NCBI GenBank assembly: GCA_964418385.1
Contig: CAYQLH010000013.1
Coordinates: forward strand, 1 to 17,565
DNA from: RGIG2560 sp964418385
GTDB taxonomy: Bacteria > Patescibacteriota > Microgenomatia > UBA1400 > PJMF01
Direction of reading: 5' to 3'
Length of the DNA: 17,565 nucleotides
Made by a program: the position numbers and the translations under genes. Under the pieces are notes generated by a model. It worked only from the letters and a program-made list of their open reading frames with translations. It was not told the DNA's origin and did no database searches. Positions 1 to 8,600 of this stretch are shown here, piece after piece (position 1 is the stretch's first letter; every line of letters begins with the position of its first letter).

Positions 1-251
1 GCGTGACGGGCAAAACCGTGATTGCCGAGAGTATATGTTTTGCCTTGAAAACGGTATTGTCCGTCGTGATTGAGTTTGCCCACAAAGGGGAAAAGAATTG
101 GGTTGCGACCGGCCCACCAAGCGGGGTCGCCGCTCCAGGCGTAGTCATAGCCAGTGTGCAGGTCGCGCCAGTGGTGCCACTCGGCGGCATGACTGCAAAG
201 CTCAAGAATACTGTCTTCGCTTGTGAGAGTGTGAGTGGTAGTTTTGGTCAT
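1..251 (-). CDS. Aldose 1-epimerase-like protein (N-terminal 83 residues, cut by window edge)
   Basis: The minus strand reads an open frame from an ATG at 251 to the window edge. The start is supported by an AAAGGA-type ribosome binding site in the last codons of the upstream HD gene, whose TGA lies two bases before this ATG. That arrangement suggests translational coupling. Residues around 36-83 contain W-x-GDP-x-WW, then NPILFPFVGKL, then HGFAR. This series is typical of the galactose mutarotase/LacX branch of the aldose 1-epimerase fold, which interconverts sugar anomers in the cytoplasm. The catalytic C-terminal half (His and Glu) lies outside the window, so activity cannot be judged. A family member acting on another sugar or a sugar phosphate (YeaD-like) is equally possible. 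The family call is fairly secure; the substrate is unknown. Confidence 0.75.
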   Translation of the reverse strand, partial: MTKTTTHTLTSEDSILELCSHAAEWHHWRDLHTGYDYAWSGDPAWWAGRNPILFPFVGKLNHDGQYRFQGKTYTLGNHGFARH

Positions 252-253
252 GA

Positions 254-814
254 TCAATCCTTTTTATCCGGTTCGAATTGCTCGTGCCACTGACGGAAAA
301 TCGTCGCTTGCTCGGGACCGTAGGATTCGAGTTCGCTGATGACGGTGTCAAAGCTATCTTCAATCCAGAGCGTGGCTTCACGTTTGCTAAAAAAGCAGTC
401 GGCGTAAGTGATGATTTTTTCGCTGATGGTAGTGGGCACAAAATCTTGATGCGGCAGAGGAAAATCGTGAGCGATGATATAATCACGTGTGAGACCGACA
501 CCGAGATGACGTTCAGCGACACGAGCGTGGTTTTCTAAGCCTTGAGCACGTAAAAGCGCGGCGCCGTCAACACCATGACGGATATACGGGTCAGCGCCGG
601 TGCAGTCCATTTTGGGTGAGTTTGTCTGGAAAACGCCGAGATCATGGAGCATAGCGGCTTCTTCGATAAAAGTTTGCTCTTCTGGAGGAAGTTGAAGGTG
701 TCTGGCGATTTGTAAAGCTTTACAGGTGACTAAGGTGACGTGGACGACGTAGATTTTGTAAGTTCGTGTCCCGGGTGTGTAGTATTGATTGATAATTTTA
801 AAATAGTCAAGCAT
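254..814 (-). CDS. HD-domain (HDIG-like) metal-dependent phosphohydrolase family protein
   Basis: This 186-residue protein has the ordered metal ligands of an HD domain: H25, the H57-D58 pair in AAMLHDLG, H80 in a RHG context, H103 in a ERHLG context, and D139 in ITYADCFF. The frame stays open upstream to 862. The ATG at 814 is preferred because the protein then starts just before the first HD helix and because a -10 box sits only six bases upstream, which would make a leaderless message. HD proteins hydrolyse phosphate esters or nucleotides in the cytoplasm; nothing here identifies the substrate. It is followed two bases later by the aldose 1-epimerase-like gene, so the two are probably co-transcribed. 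A housekeeping nucleotidase or a small-molecule phosphatase are both plausible. Confidence 0.82.
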   Translation of the reverse strand: MLDYFKIINQYYTPGTRTYKIYVVHVTLVTCKALQIARHLQLPPEEQTFIEEAAMLHDLGVFQTNSPKMDCTGADPYIRHGVDGAALLRAQGLENHARVAERHLGVGLTRDYIIAHDFPLPHQDFVPTTISEKIITYADCFFSKREATLWIEDSFDTVISELESYGPEQATIFRQWHEQFEPDKKD

Positions 815-820
815 GAAGGT

Positions 821-830
821 ATTATACCAC
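821..830 (-). promoter_or_regulatory. Extended -10 promoter for the HD/epimerase unit (predicted leaderless)
   Basis: The minus strand reads GTGGTATAAT, an extended -10 (TG-n-TATAAT). The -10 hexamer ends six bases before the ATG at 814, so transcription would start at or next to the start codon. At a 17-bp spacing the -35 position reads CAGCAA, a poor match to TTGACA. There is no ribosome binding site before the ATG. Confidence 0.7.
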
Positions 831-860
831 GCTTGGGTGGTTTTTGCTGGACAGGTTGAC

Positions 861-893
861 AATAAAAAGCCCTCCCTGGTTGAGGGGAGGGTT
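861..893 (-). terminator. Rho-independent terminator after tRNA-Gly/small ORF
   Basis: On the minus strand CCCTCCC (complement of 885-891) pairs with GGGAGGG (complement of 870-876) around an eight-base loop, and five T residues follow (864-868). It ends the minus-strand unit holding tRNA-Gly and the 44-residue ORF and lies just upstream of the HD gene promoter. Confidence 0.85.
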
Positions 894-904
894 AGCTCGC
901 GACA

Positions 905-1039
905 CTACTCCGCAGCACTATCATTGGGATCAGTAAACGCTTCAATAAGCGTTTCGATCTCATGCGCCGACAGGACCGTGTCTCCTTCGATACTAACACC
1001 GCTCACCGCAAAGTTGCAAACTGAGATGATCCTGGACAT
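905..1039 (-). CDS. Small hypothetical protein, 44 residues
   Basis: An ATG at 1039 is preceded by a near-perfect Shine-Dalgarno sequence, GGAGGTGA, at seven bases' spacing, the strongest in the window. The frame runs 44 codons to a TAG at 905-907, 12 bases before the hairpin of the terminator. The product starts MSRIISVCNFAVSG and ends in an acidic helix-like segment (HEIETLIEAF then DPNDSAAE). It has one cysteine, no signal peptide and no membrane segment. I do not recognise a family. It lies 37 bases downstream of the CCA end of tRNA-Gly and before a shared terminator, so a processed tRNA-mRNA transcript is likely. The strong binding site, clean stop and terminator argue that it is a real gene rather than a chance frame. 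Confidence 0.65.
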   Translation of the reverse strand: MSRIISVCNFAVSGVSIEGDTVLSAHEIETLIEAFTDPNDSAAE

Positions 1040-1076
1040 TTATTTCACCTCCAAAACTGAGTTTAGCGTCGCACGC

Positions 1077-1150
1077 TGGAGCGAGTGACGGGAGTCGAAC
1101 CCGCCTTGCCGCCTTGGAAGGGCGGAGTAATACCGATATACCACACTCGC
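1077..1150 (-). tRNA. tRNA-Gly (anticodon TCC), CCA encoded
   Basis: The minus strand folds into a complete cloverleaf of 74 nt. The acceptor GCGAGTG pairs with CACTCGC. The D stem is GTA/TAC with GG in the loop. The anticodon stem CCGCC/GGCGG closes the loop CTTCCAA, giving anticodon TCC, and the T stem GCGGG/CCCGT closes TTCGACT. The discriminator is T, usual for bacterial tRNA-Gly, and the CCA end is encoded in the DNA. The TCC anticodon reads GGA and GGG. Nothing suggests recoding of TGA. Confidence 0.96.
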
Positions 1151-1172
1151 TTTTGTCAAAGAACCAAGTTTT

Positions 1173-1183
1173 ATTATAACACA
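1173..1183 (-). promoter_or_regulatory. Extended -10 promoter for tRNA-Gly
   Basis: The minus strand reads TGTGTTATAAT, containing TG-T-TATAAT, with its downstream edge 22 bases before the first tRNA base. No good -35 lies 16-18 bp upstream. The nearest TTGAC-like element is about 31 bp away and is probably not used. Confidence 0.65.
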
Positions 1184-1249
1184 CTTTGGAGGAAAAAAGC
1201 GAGCAAATTGGGGTCAAATTGAGGTAAAAGATGAACAAACTGTCAAAAC

Positions 1250-1278
1250 TTGACAAAAGTGATGTTTTGTGATATAAT
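1250..1278 (+). promoter_or_regulatory. Consensus sigma-70-type promoter for the 158-residue ORF
   Basis: A perfect TTGACA (1250-1255), a 17-bp spacer and a perfect TATAAT (1273-1278) preceded by TG-A give an essentially ideal housekeeping promoter, about 50 nt upstream of the GTG start. The -35 is the right arm of an inverted repeat TGTCAA-AAC-TTGACA (1241-1255), which could be an operator or a chance dyad. Confidence 0.88.
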
Positions 1279-1337
1279 ATAGGTCTGTTCTTTAAGCGTG
1301 AGTGGCGGATGGACTTTAATTTTAAGGAGGGATTGGC

Positions 1338-1814
1338 GTGCAGTCAATCGATGAAGAGCAGTTGCGAGATAAGACCTTGGAGTTGGTGCAACTCAAGGAT
1401 GCGTTGCGTCGAAGTGAGAGTAACCACCCAGGGGTGTTGGCCGCTGTGGCTTTGCGGACAGCACGAGCGTGTTTAACGCGCTTGTTTTGGCAGGATGTCT
1501 CGGCGTTTTCCCTGAGACGTTCAGTCAGTGGCGCGGTCATGGTGGATGATAAACCTTTGGATCTGCCACGACCGGCAGTGACGCTTTTGAAAGAAGAGAG
1601 TTTGGATCCGGATGATTACATGGAAGTAATCTGGTCGGAATTGCCGGAAGCAGTGGCGCAGGCTTTAAGAATTATTTTAGAACCGGCGCAAAAGCTGGAC
1701 GCGAAGGCCGAAATGGTGGATGAAGGTTTGGCTCGCGTCGAGATTTTATACCGCGACGGTGAGCGCGGTGGCGAGCTAGGTCACAAAAAAGTCCGCCCCC
1801 GCTCTAGCGAGTAA
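1338..1814 (+). CDS. Hypothetical protein, 158 residues
   Basis: The chosen start is a GTG at 1338, seven bases after AAGGAGG. No competing ATG has a comparable binding site. The product is soluble, acidic in the middle and basic at the C-terminus, with no signal peptide and no membrane segment. Residues 5-30 look helical and charged (EEQLRDKTLELVQLKDAL). Residues 34-65 are alanine/arginine-rich. Residues 86-125 (LKEESLDPDDYMEV and ALRIILEPAQ) are again helical, and the tail ends HKKVRPRSSE. I do not recognise a family. It is monocistronic, with an ideal promoter upstream and a strong hairpin terminator seven bases after the stop, which predicts abundant expression. It converges with rpoC. 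Confidence 0.75.
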   Translation: MQSIDEEQLRDKTLELVQLKDALRRSESNHPGVLAAVALRTARACLTRLFWQDVSAFSLRRSVSGAVMVDDKPLDLPRPAVTLLKEESLDPDDYMEVIWSELPEAVAQALRIILEPAQKLDAKAEMVDEGLARVEILYRDGERGGELGHKKVRPRSSE

Positions 1815-1820
1815 CGCTTA

Positions 1821-1845
1821 AGCCCGCCTAAAGGCGGGCTTTTTT
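1821..1845 (+). terminator. Rho-independent terminator of the 158-residue ORF
   Basis: AGCCCGCC (1821-1828) pairs with GGCGGGCT (1833-1840) around TAAA, followed by a run of six T residues to 1845. It starts seven bases after the TAA at 1812-1814. Confidence 0.93.
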
Positions 1846-1857
1846 GCAGTGAAATAC

Positions 1858-1886
1858 AAAAAACCGCCTCCATTTGGTGGAGGCGG
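1858..1886 (-). terminator. Rho-independent terminator of rpoBC
   Basis: On the minus strand CCGCCTCCA (complement of 1878-1886) pairs with TGGAGGCGG (complement of 1864-1872) around a five-base loop, followed by six T residues (1858-1863). It lies 20 bases after the rpoC stop and only 12 bases from the plus-strand terminator facing it. Confidence 0.93.
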
Positions 1887-1906
1887 CTGAGTGACGTTTT
1901 GAGCAC

Positions 1907-4900
1907 TTACTGTGTAATCAAAGCGCGTTCGCGGTTGACTGGAATGAGCCGACCAATGATCACGTTTTCCTTGAGACCTTCGAGGTGATCGATTTGCCCC
2001 GAGACCGCCGCGTCGGTCAAGACGTTCTTGGTGTGCTGGAATGATGCTGCTGAGAGCCAAGAGCTGGTGAAAAGTGAAGACTTGGTGATGCTCAGCAAGA
2101 GGATCTTGGCTGTGGCTGGCATGCCGCCAGCGGCGATCGTAGCTTCGTTGCGAGCGATGAAACGCGCTGACTCAACCACTTCGCCAGTCAGGAATTCGGT
2201 GTCGCCAGGATTTTCAATTTGGAGTTTGTCGGACATCTTGCGGACGATAATTTCGAAGTGTTTATCGTGAATCGGGATGCCCTGTGACTCGTACACGGCT
2301 TGGACTTCGTCGATAATCAACTGTTGCGTGGCAAGAATGCCTTTGAGATGCAATAATTCTTGCATATCCACCGAGCCAGAAGTTAAAGGTTGACCCACAG
2401 AGACAAGATCGCCGTTTTGCACAACAACAGTGGTGCTTTCGGGGACGGTAATTTCTTTGACTTTGTTTTGATTGCCAACTTCGGTGATTTTGATGGTGGT
2501 TTCTGAGCGATTATGACTGACGGAGACGCGGCCGGCGAGTTCGGCGAGACGCGCTTGCACTTTCGGCTTGCGCAGATCCAAAAGCTCGACCACCCGTGGC
2601 AAACCCTGAGTCACATCCATACCGACGATACCGCCAGAGTGCTTAACCCGCATGGTCAGCTGTGTACCTGGCTCACCGATAGATTGAGCGGCGATAACGC
2701 CTACAGGAACACCAATTTCTGGATGTTCGTGGTTGGACATATTCCAGCCGTAACACTTGGCACAAATGCCTTTGTGGGCATGGCAGCGCAGCGGCGAGAA
2801 AACTTCCACTGACTCGACAGCGTCATTGGCGTCGAGAGCTTTAGCAGCTTTTTCGTCGATGAGATCGTTAACGTGGTATAAAGTTTTGCCGTCAACGACG
2901 ACATCACGACTCAAGTAACGACCGATGATACGATTGGCAAAAGAATCGCGACGTTTAGCTTTGGAAATTTCGATACCTTCGGTGGTACCGCAATCTTCCA
3001 TGCGAATAATGGTGTCGTGAGAGACGTCTACTAGGCGGCGAGTCAAGTAACCAGCGTCAGCGGTTTTGAGTGCCGAGTCAGTGAGACCTTTGCGCGAGCC
3101 ACGAGCCGAAGTCACGTACTCAAAGATCGAAAGACCTTGACGGAAGTTAGATTTGGTGGGCATTTCCACGATGTTGCCCAAAGGATCGACCACCAGACCA
3201 CGCATAGCAGCAAGCTGTTTGACCTGATCACGGCTCGCACGAGTACCACCGGAATTAATCATCACCTTGACAGCGTTGTCTTCGGCGTAAGAATCCCAAG
3301 TTTTGTCGGCGACTTCGTCGGTGGTTTTGATCCAAACTTCGTTGGTGAGTTGTTTCTTTTCATCGTTGGTGATCAAACCATCGAGGTATTTATCTTGAAT
3401 TTCACCGACTTTAACGTTGGCCGCTTGAATGATGCCGTCTTTTTCGGGGATCATCTTACAGTCAGAAACAGCGACCGAAAGGCCAGAAATGGTGGCAGCG
3501 ACAAAACCAAGATCTTTGATGTCGTCGATGAGTTTAGCCACGACTTTTTTATCCAAAGTGTCAATCGCTTGAGTGACGATAGTTTTGATGCGTTTGGCAT
3601 CGATGGGTTCGTTGATGAACGGCTCGTTTTCTGGCAAAATCTCGTTAAACTTAATGCGACCGATCGTGGTCTCGATAATTTGCGGTTTGCCGTCGATTTC
3701 TAAGCGGATTTTGATACGCTGTTTGAGATCGATCAGGCGTTCGTCGTAAGCGTGATAAGCTTCGTCTTTGTCCGCGAAGACCGTGGTGCAAACGGGCAAG
3801 TGCTCATTGATGGAGGTGTAGAAGAAAAGTCCCATTGCCATTTCTTTGTTGGGAACGGTAATCGGATCGCCGTTGGCTGGTTTGAGGAGGTTATTTTCGG
3901 CCATCATTAAGTGGCGACATTCTTCTTGCGCTTCTTCGGTAAGCGGCAAATGCACCGCCATCTGGTCACCATCAAAGTCGGCGTTGTAACCACTACAGAC
4001 ACATGGGTGCAAGCGCAAAGCGTTACCTTCAATCAAAATTGGATAAAATGCTTGCATACCGAGTTTGTGCAAGGTGGGCGCACGGTTGAGAACGACGGGG
4101 TGATTTTTGGTCACTTCTTCGAGAATATCGTAGACAATTGGCTCGGCAGAATCAATGAGTTTGCGCGCGGATTTGACATTAGGGACAAAACCGTCTTTGA
4201 TGAGTTCATGCAAGACATAAGGTTTGAAAATTTCCAAGGCCATGTCTTTGGGAATACCGCATTCGTTGAGCTTGAGTTCTGGACCGACAACAATCACACT
4301 ACGGCCAGAATAATCGACACGTTTGCCAAGTAAGTTTTGGCGGAAACGACCTTGTTTGCCTTTGAGCATTTCAGAGAGAGATTTGAGCGGTTTGTGATTG
4401 GAACGATTGACTGCCCGTTTAACCTGCGCGGAATCAATCAGACTATCTACGGCTTCCTGGAGCATACGTTTTTCATTGCGCAAAATGATTTCGGGAGCGC
4501 CCAAATCTATCAGGTGACGCAAGCGGTTGTTGCGACTGATGACGCGGCGATAAAGATCATTGAGGTCGCTGGTGGCAAATTTACCGCCAGAAAGCTGGAC
4601 CATTGGTCGTAAATCTGGGGGAATTACCGGAAGGACGGTCAGGAACATCCACGCCGGATCAGTGCCTGATTTTTTGAAACCTTCGACAACGCGTAAGCGC
4701 TTGATAGCTTTCACTTTGCGTTCGGCGGAAATCTTGGTTTTTTTGCCTTTTTTGTCGGAAACGTCATCTTGCATTTCACGGCGCAGCTGTGCGGCAAGAG
4801 CGTCGAGATCAACGCTGCGCACCATTTCAAGCAAACTTTCGGCACCCATGCCAACGGTGATAAAGTCAGAGACTTCATATTCGTCTAGTTTGAGATATTC

Positions 4901-5638
4901 CTCTTCGGAGATGGTAATACCTTTTTGCAAACGACGAACACTGCCCTTGATAGCTTTGAAAATCTCTTGTTTTTGAGCGGTGGTTTGTTCAAGATTGGCT
5001 TTGACAGTGGCGAGTTCCGTTTTGGCTTTGTTTTCTAGCTCTGAAAGTTTGAGTTCAAGAGTTTCTTTGCTGGTCACTTTTTGCTTGAGTTTCTCTTTGT
5101 CAGCTTGCCATTTGTCTTTGATTTGCGCCAAACGCTCCTCAGCGTCTTTGGTCATTTGGTCAAGTTCTTGACGTTCTTTCTCGTCGAGCTTCTTGAGTGC
5201 ATCGTTGCGTTTTTCGTCTTGGACATCCAACACAATGTATTGCGAGAAATAAACAATAGCGTTGATGTTTTTGGGGCTTAAATCAAGCAAAAGTGACAGT
5301 TTTGACGGTGCGCCTTTGAAAAACCAGATATGAGCCACAGGCGTGGCTAAAGTAACGTGACCCATCCGCTCGCGACGGACACGGGCTTGAGTGACTTCGA
5401 CGCCACATTTGTCGCAGATAATGCCTTTGTGGCGGACACGTTTGTATTTGCCGCAGAAACATTCAAAATCCTTGGTGGGACCGAAGATTTTTTCGTCAAA
5501 AAGACCGTCTTTTTCTGCTCGGAGAGAGCGATAATTAATGGTTTCTGGCTTTTTAACTTCGCCGTGCGACCACGCGAGAATGGACTCTGGGGCGGCGAGT
5601 TTAATTTGTAAAGCGCTGAAATCGACAATTTGTTGCAT
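1907..5638 (-). CDS. rpoC: DNA-directed RNA polymerase subunit beta'
   Basis: Full-length beta' of 1243 residues (E. coli 1407), the catalytic subunit of RNA polymerase. The N-terminal zinc ribbon has C60, C62, C75 and C78. The magnesium-binding active-site motif NADFDGDQM is at 552-560. The second zinc site is C883, C952, C959 and C962. The bridge helix is near 838-875 and the trigger loop begins TQLTMR at 992-997. Residues about 140-235 form a long charged coiled-coil insertion between the clamp segment YIVLDV and the EEEYLKLDEY segment. Insertions at this place are also known in Actinobacteria and relatives. Some normally near-invariant bridge-helix and trigger-loop residues are changed (see findings). 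The ATG at 5638 follows AAGGGA and lies 17 bp after the rpoB stop, so the two genes form one operon. Confidence 0.99.
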   Translation of the reverse strand: MQQIVDFSALQIKLAAPESILAWSHGEVKKPETINYRSLRAEKDGLFDEKIFGPTKDFECFCGKYKRVRHKGIICDKCGVEVTQARVRRERMGHVTLATPVAHIWFFKGAPSKLSLLLDLSPKNINAIVYFSQYIVLDVQDEKRNDALKKLDEKERQELDQMTKDAEERLAQIKDKWQADKEKLKQKVTSKETLELKLSELENKAKTELATVKANLEQTTAQKQEIFKAIKGSVRRLQKGITISEEEYLKLDEYEVSDFITVGMGAESLLEMVRSVDLDALAAQLRREMQDDVSDKKGKKTKISAERKVKAIKRLRVVEGFKKSGTDPAWMFLTVLPVIPPDLRPMVQLSGGKFATSDLNDLYRRVISRNNRLRHLIDLGAPEIILRNEKRMLQEAVDSLIDSAQVKRAVNRSNHKPLKSLSEMLKGKQGRFRQNLLGKRVDYSGRSVIVVGPELKLNECGIPKDMALEIFKPYVLHELIKDGFVPNVKSARKLIDSAEPIVYDILEEVTKNHPVVLNRAPTLHKLGMQAFYPILIEGNALRLHPCVCSGYNADFDGDQMAVHLPLTEEAQEECRHLMMAENNLLKPANGDPITVPNKEMAMGLFFYTSINEHLPVCTTVFADKDEAYHAYDERLIDLKQRIKIRLEIDGKPQIIETTIGRIKFNEILPENEPFINEPIDAKRIKTIVTQAIDTLDKKVVAKLIDDIKDLGFVAATISGLSVAVSDCKMIPEKDGIIQAANVKVGEIQDKYLDGLITNDEKKQLTNEVWIKTTDEVADKTWDSYAEDNAVKVMINSGGTRASRDQVKQLAAMRGLVVDPLGNIVEMPTKSNFRQGLSIFEYVTSARGSRKGLTDSALKTADAGYLTRRLVDVSHDTIIRMEDCGTTEGIEISKAKRRDSFANRIIGRYLSRDVVVDGKTLYHVNDLIDEKAAKALDANDAVESVEVFSPLRCHAHKGICAKCYGWNMSNHEHPEIGVPVGVIAAQSIGEPGTQLTMRVKHSGGIVGMDVTQGLPRVVELLDLRKPKVQARLAELAGRVSVSHNRSETTIKITEVGNQNKVKEITVPESTTVVVQNGDLVSVGQPLTSGSVDMQELLHLKGILATQQLIIDEVQAVYESQGIPIHDKHFEIIVRKMSDKLQIENPGDTEFLTGEVVESARFIARNEATIAAGGMPATAKILLLSITKSSLFTSSWLSAASFQHTKNVLTDAAVSGQIDHLEGLKENVIIGRLIPVNRERALITQ

Positions 5639-5655
5639 ATTTTTCCCTTAAATCC

Positions 5656-8600
5656 TTATTTTTCCTCCTGCTCAAGCTGTTCTTCGTTGAGAAGATCGCT
5701 GTCGTCTGGTTCAAGATCTTCGTCATCAGCTTCGTCGTCTTCGGCGTTATCTTCGTCAGTACCAGCCGAATCAGATTCGCCTTGCTCGTATGCTGCTTCT
5801 ACAAGCTGCTTTTCTTGGACAGAAGCCTCTTCAATTTCTGGTCCGGGCAAAGGCGAAAGATCTTCTTCGCGAATGTCAGCATCCATCGCCACGGCTTCAA
5901 TGCCTAAAGCGTTAAGTTCGCGCATGAGAACTTTGAAGGCTTCTGGCACCGTAGGCGCGGGAATCTGCACACCTTTGACAATGGCCTCAAACGCTTTGGC
6001 GCGACCGGCGATATCGTCTGATTTGATGGTGAGCATTTCTTGGAGTGTATGCGCCGCCTGATGTGCTTCGAGAGCCCAGACTTCCATTTCTCCCAGACGC
6101 TGACCGCCCATTTGTGCTTTACCGCCGAGTGGTTGTTGGGTGACGAGCGAGTAAGGACCGGTGGAGCGAGCGTGAACTTTGTCTTCCACCATGTGTGAAA
6201 GCTTGAGGATGTAGGCGATACCAACCACACACTCATTGGCGAAAGGTTCGCCAGTGCGACCGTCGATAAGTTGCATCTTGCCAGAGCGCGGCAAGTGCGC
6301 TTGTTCGAGTTGTTCGAAAACTTCTTCTTCGTTGATTTCTTCGAACGCTGGAATAGCGACGCGGTAACCAAGTTTTTTGGCAGCGATGCCCAAGTGCGCT
6401 TCCAAGAGCTGACCGAGGTTCATCCGAGCCAAAACTGACAGAGGTGAAATGATGATGTCGATCGGGGTGCCATCTGCCAAGTGCGGCATATCGGCAGCAG
6501 GCATGATCTTGGAAATAACACCTTTGTTACCATGACGACCAGCGAGTTTGTCGCCGACGGTGATTTTGCGAGTTTTGGCCACTTTGACGACGATTTCTTT
6601 GTTGACGCCGGGGTCAAGTTCGTCGCCGAGTTCACGGTCGAGGATATCAACGCCAATGACAGTGCCGCTTTCGCCGTGGGGCAAACGGAGCGAGGTATCG
6701 CGGATTTCTTTGGATTTTTCGCCAAAAATGGCGCGCAACAAACGTTCTTCTGGAGAAAGCTCAGTTTCACCGCGAGGAGCGACTTTACCCACCAAGATAT
6801 CGCCGGCTTTGACGACGCTGCCAATGCGGATAATACCGTCAAGATCGAGATTGGCCAAAGCAGTTTCGGAAACATTGGGAATATCGTTGGTCAGTTCTTC
6901 ACTACCAAGCTTGGTGTCCATGACGCGGGCTTTGTGAGCGTTGATGGTGACTGACGTTAAAACATCGTCTTTGACAATGCGGTCAGAGATCACAATTGCG
7001 TCTTCGTAGCCGAGACCTTCAAAAGCCATGTAAGCGATCAAGAGATTGCTGCCAAGGGAAAGTTCACCTTGATCTGAGGCTGGACCGTCGATCAGAATGT
7101 CTCCAGGAGCGACGCGATCGCCTTTTTTGACGAGGACACGCTGAGTGTAAGACATAGACTGCGAAGTGCGCATGTAAATATTGAGGTAAAAAGTTTCGTT
7201 GACACCGTCAAACTCAACGTTATCATCAAAGCGATTGGTGTAAAAGGCAGTCGCCGCTTTGAGATCTTTTTTGTCGATTTTGACGACAACTTTTTTGGCG
7301 TCAGCATAAGTCACTTCGCCATGGAAGCGAGCGGCGACGGTGCGATTCATAGAAATGGCGATATCGCGTTCCATGCCGGTACCGATAATTGGCGCTTCTG
7401 GTTTGAGGAGCGGCACTGCCTGACATTGCATGTGCGTACCCATCAGTGCCCGGTTAGCTTCATCGTGAGCGATAAAAGGAATCAGCGAGGCGGAAGTGCC
7501 GATCACTTGGCGTGGGACGACGTCGATGTACTGTACGTCGGTGGCTGGACCTTCGGTGAAGTTGTTCATGTAGCGCATTGGCACCCATTCGTCGGTGATT
7601 TCCCACTTGTCGTTGATACCGATACTAGCATGAGTGATTTTGTAATCTTCTTCCTCGTCAGCAGAAAGATAAATGATTTTGTCATTGAGGATTTTGACTT
7701 TGTTTCCACGCTTTTCGACTTTAAAATAAGGCGCTTCCAAAAAGCCAAACTTATTTACACGGGTGTATAGGGATAAATATGTCACCAAACCAATGTTTGG
7801 TCCTTCTGGCGAGCGGACAGGACAAATGCGTGAGTATTGTGAAGCGTTGATATCACGCATAGAAAAGCTGGCGCGCTCTTTGGTGACGCCACCACTGCCC
7901 ATCACCGAAAGGCGGCGGAGATTATCGACTTCAGAAAGCGGATTGGTTTGGTCGAGGATGGTAGAAAGGCGGTTGCGGCGGAAAAAATCGGCAACGGCAG
8001 CAATTACCGGTCGAGCGTTGACCAACATTGCCGGCGTTAAGTTTTCGTCGACTTTGGTGAGTGACATTTTTTCGCGGATAGAACGCTCCAAACGCGCCAA
8101 GCCGAGACGCAGGGCGTTGGTGGCCACAAGTTCGCCCACACAGCGAACGCGCCGGTTGGAGAGATGATCGATATCGTCAACTTTGCCTTTGCCGTTTTGC
8201 AGAGCAACGAGGTATTTAACGGTTGCCAAAATGTCTTCTGGATCAAGAATGGTTTTGGTGGCGTCAATATTGATACCCAGGCGACGATTGAGTTTATAGC
8301 GGCCGACTTCACCCAAATTATAGCGGCGAGGTTCGTAAAACATTTGTTTAAAGTATTCTCGTGCATTGTCCAAAATTGCTGGTTCGCCGTGGCGCATTTT
8401 GTCGTAAACTTCGAGTAAGGCTTCATTTTGGTTTTCGCATGGGTCTTTGGCCAAAGTATTTTCGATCAAGTGAAACTGGTCGGATTTAATTTCTTCAGCG
8501 AAAAGTTCGCGCAGCTGCTCGCTGCTACCGTAGCCCAAGGCGCGGAGTAAAACGGTAACTGGCATTTTGCGGCGTTTATCGATTTTGACGGTAATAATAT

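Noticed and set aside
254..1039. TGA read as glycine (as in some Patescibacteria)
   Set aside because: The HD gene ends in a TGA immediately before the next start and no conserved gene in the window contains an in-frame TGA.
3137..3703. Long open frame (188 codons) on the plus strand inside rpoC
   Set aside because: It is antisense to conserved rpoC, has no ribosome binding site or promoter, and is explained by codon bias of the opposite strand. The same holds for the other open frames inside rpoB and rpoC.
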